Shown: piece by piece, positions 57,407 to 58,502 of the stretch
Layout: every line of letters starts with the position of its first letter
Numbering within the stretch: the first letter of the stretch is position 1
Assembly: GCF_010093535.1 (NCBI RefSeq)
Contig: NW_022985213.1
Location: 102,737 to 161,238 of the forward strand
DNA length: 58,502 nt
Direction of reading: 5' to 3'
Source: Lindgomyces ingoldianus
Lineage: Eukaryota > Ascomycota > Dothideomycetes > Pleosporales > Lindgomycetaceae
Position numbers and translations under genes: made by a program
The notes under the pieces: model-generated
Databases searched by the model: none
Seen by the model: the letters and a program-made list of their open reading frames with translations, nothing else
Told to the model about the DNA's origin: nothing

Positions 57407-58502
57407 GGTCAGTCTTCCAGTCTACCGCTAGACCAAAGAGCTTGAATAGATGTCCAGCGAATGCAGCGTCTGATGCACTATAGAACTGGGGCTCTGCATG
57501 ATTAAGCTCATAGAATGCGCTGTTTTGAGAGTTTCTTGATGTTCCTATTGCGAGATGTTTTGTACGGAGTAGGTAGCGCCAGCAATGCAGGGCTGCATCT
57601 AGGTGCTTTTGACCAGGATTGGTGAGGTGGCGTGCTAGTATTGAGTGCGCATGCGCGATATCTGGTCGTGTGAATGAAGCTATGTAGGCGAGTGAGCCTA
57701 CTAGCTGTTGATAGAGCTTGGTCCTCCGGTCGTTGGTGGTCTCAATAGAGGGCTCTATGGTTTCTGTTGTGGATTTGTCGATGTCAAGAGATCGTGGCTT
57801 TGGTGCATTATTTTGGTCAGGATCCGGTATATATAGCGGATCGTGTACAGAGGTAATAGGTGGTTCATGCATAGAGGTAGCATGGTCATCGTTTGATCCA
57901 GTATTGGATGGTTCCATCGTTTCGCGTACGAGCTGCTGAGTGCTTTCATCCACGTTAAATTGCGTAGGTGCTGGAGGAGACTCATAGCTATGCGTGTCAA
58001 ATTGCGAAGGTGCTGGTGATTCAGAGCTTCGTATGGAGCTCTGTGGCGTTGGAAGCTGAGCAGGTGTAGGGCTCTTGTCACTCCCATGAGTCTGCTTTTC
58101 AAGCTCTGCTAGTGCGTCCAATGACTGAGAGAGAGCGAGCTGATGCTTGAGAGAGAGGTTTTTGGTGTTGTCATCGACTTCTGGTATGTTGATGATAGGG
58201 CGTCGCTCCTCGCGCGATGGACGATGATAGATCCTTTCGAGCTTAGTGGCTAGGGTGACTAGTTCGGGGGAGGAGCTTCGAAGCCGAGAGCTGAAGGTGG
58301 AGAGCTCTGCTCGCTCCATCTCCTCTGCGTCAATGAGCCAATGTCCGTCTCGGTAGGCGAGTTTGCAGACGACGTTTTCTGAGGATCCTTGGTATAACGC
58401 GTCTCTACCAGAGTCAAAGTGGATGTCTAGGGATCTGCATCGTGCGAGACCTAGTACATTGGCAAAGAAGCCTTCGACGTATGCGACATGTGTGAGCTTG
58501 AT
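57291..58502 (-). pseudogene. Copia-D open frame: GAG-pre-integrase joined to RNase H, integrase and RT missing
   Basis: Open for 403 codons from the window edge. The first about 60 residues (HVAYVEGFFANVLGLARCRS, DIHFDSGRDALYQ, YRDGHWLID) match the protease-to-GAG-pre-integrase segment of fungal Copia polyproteins. Then comes a linker rich in Ser/Pro/Thr/Glu (DKSPTPAQLPTPQSS and PAPTQF/SYESP repeats) as usually found between integrase and RT. Directly after it is the RNase H start (YQQLVGSLAYIASFTRPDIA, YSASDAAFAGH). The integrase core and the YVDD reverse transcriptase are absent. The Met at 58319 is internal. The frame ends shortly after the frameshift near 57410. It could be a deletion derivative or a copy mobilised by other elements. 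Confidence 0.75.

Larger units (their letters stand above)
56709..58502 (-). mobile_element. Copia-D: 3' part of a non-RIPed Ty1/Copia element, runs off the window
   Basis: On the minus strand: coding region, then the 3' LTR at 56709-56915 preceded by the polypurine-like GCTGGCGGGG (56918-56927). Composition is ordinary and there are no RIP stops, in contrast to all other coding retroelements here. The 5' LTR lies beyond 58502, so the right target duplication cannot be seen; the left flank is ATTAA (56704-56708). Confidence 0.82.

Noticed and set aside
57718..58102. Frames at 57718-57939 (+) and 57755-58102 (-)
   Set aside because: Shadows of the Copia-D coding frame.
1..58502. Telomere, centromere, rRNA or tRNA genes
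   Set aside because: No TTAGGG array, no satellite of centromeric scale, no rRNA text and no tRNA cloverleaf noticed; a tRNA search program would be decisive for tRNAs.

Overview
This window looks like a filamentous ascomycete (Pezizomycotina) chromosome segment. Its main character is a block of nested transposons mutated by RIP (repeat-induced point mutation). Almost every in-frame stop in the transposon genes is TAG or TAA where the family has Gln (CAG/CAA) or Trp (TGG), and copies of one element differ mainly by C:G to T:A transitions. I cannot name the species; a Dothideomycete with AT-rich blocks would fit. No bacterial features, rRNA, tRNA or CRISPR were seen.

Region 1 (1-9311): a decayed Tad-like LINE with an RNase H domain, a short GC-normal stretch, a recombinant solo LTR (1849-2200), and a 5'-truncated Ty3/Gypsy chromovirus (Gypsy-A, forward, 2201-9311). 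Gypsy-A carries two solo LTRs of other families (3704-4075 and 8044-8272).

Region 2 (9312-37763 and the LTR beyond): one Ty1/Copia element (Copia-A, forward) split into five pieces by successive insertions. These are a solo LTR (10199-10599), a complete Copia-B (10856-17638), another solo LTR (18621-19092) and Gypsy-B (19199-36571). Gypsy-B is itself hit by an inverted full-length copy of its own family (Gypsy-C, 21824-29437), two deleted Fot1/pogo DNA transposons (29790-30904 and 35129-36238) and a solo LTR (31017-31397). Nearly every insertion has an exact target duplication (5 bp for LTR elements, TA for pogo), so the order of events can be read directly.

Region 3 (37764-39790): a GC-normal island with one intact gene, a protein-kinase-like protein on the minus strand (37881-38978). 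Its stop codon lies at or inside the 3' LTR border of Copia-A.

Region 4 (about 39800-49860): a RIP-degraded Helitron on the minus strand with recognisable Rep (HUH) and PIF1-like helicase domains.

Region 5 (49880-52934): GC-normal sequence with one small Cys/His-rich predicted protein (50213-50464), possible gene remnants and short tandem repeats.

Region 6 (52935-58502): another repeat cluster. It holds three copies of the TGTAACGG solo-LTR family, two Fot1/pogo-like 5' ends facing each other as a long inverted repeat, a 75-bp-LTR TRIM element primed from the anticodon arm of tRNA-Met, a Gypsy gag remnant, and the 3' part of a non-RIPed Copia element (Copia-D, minus). Copia-D's open frame joins the GAG-pre-integrase region directly to RNase H, with no integrase or reverse transcriptase between.

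The only likely host genes are the kinase-like gene and, less surely, the small Cys/His-rich gene.
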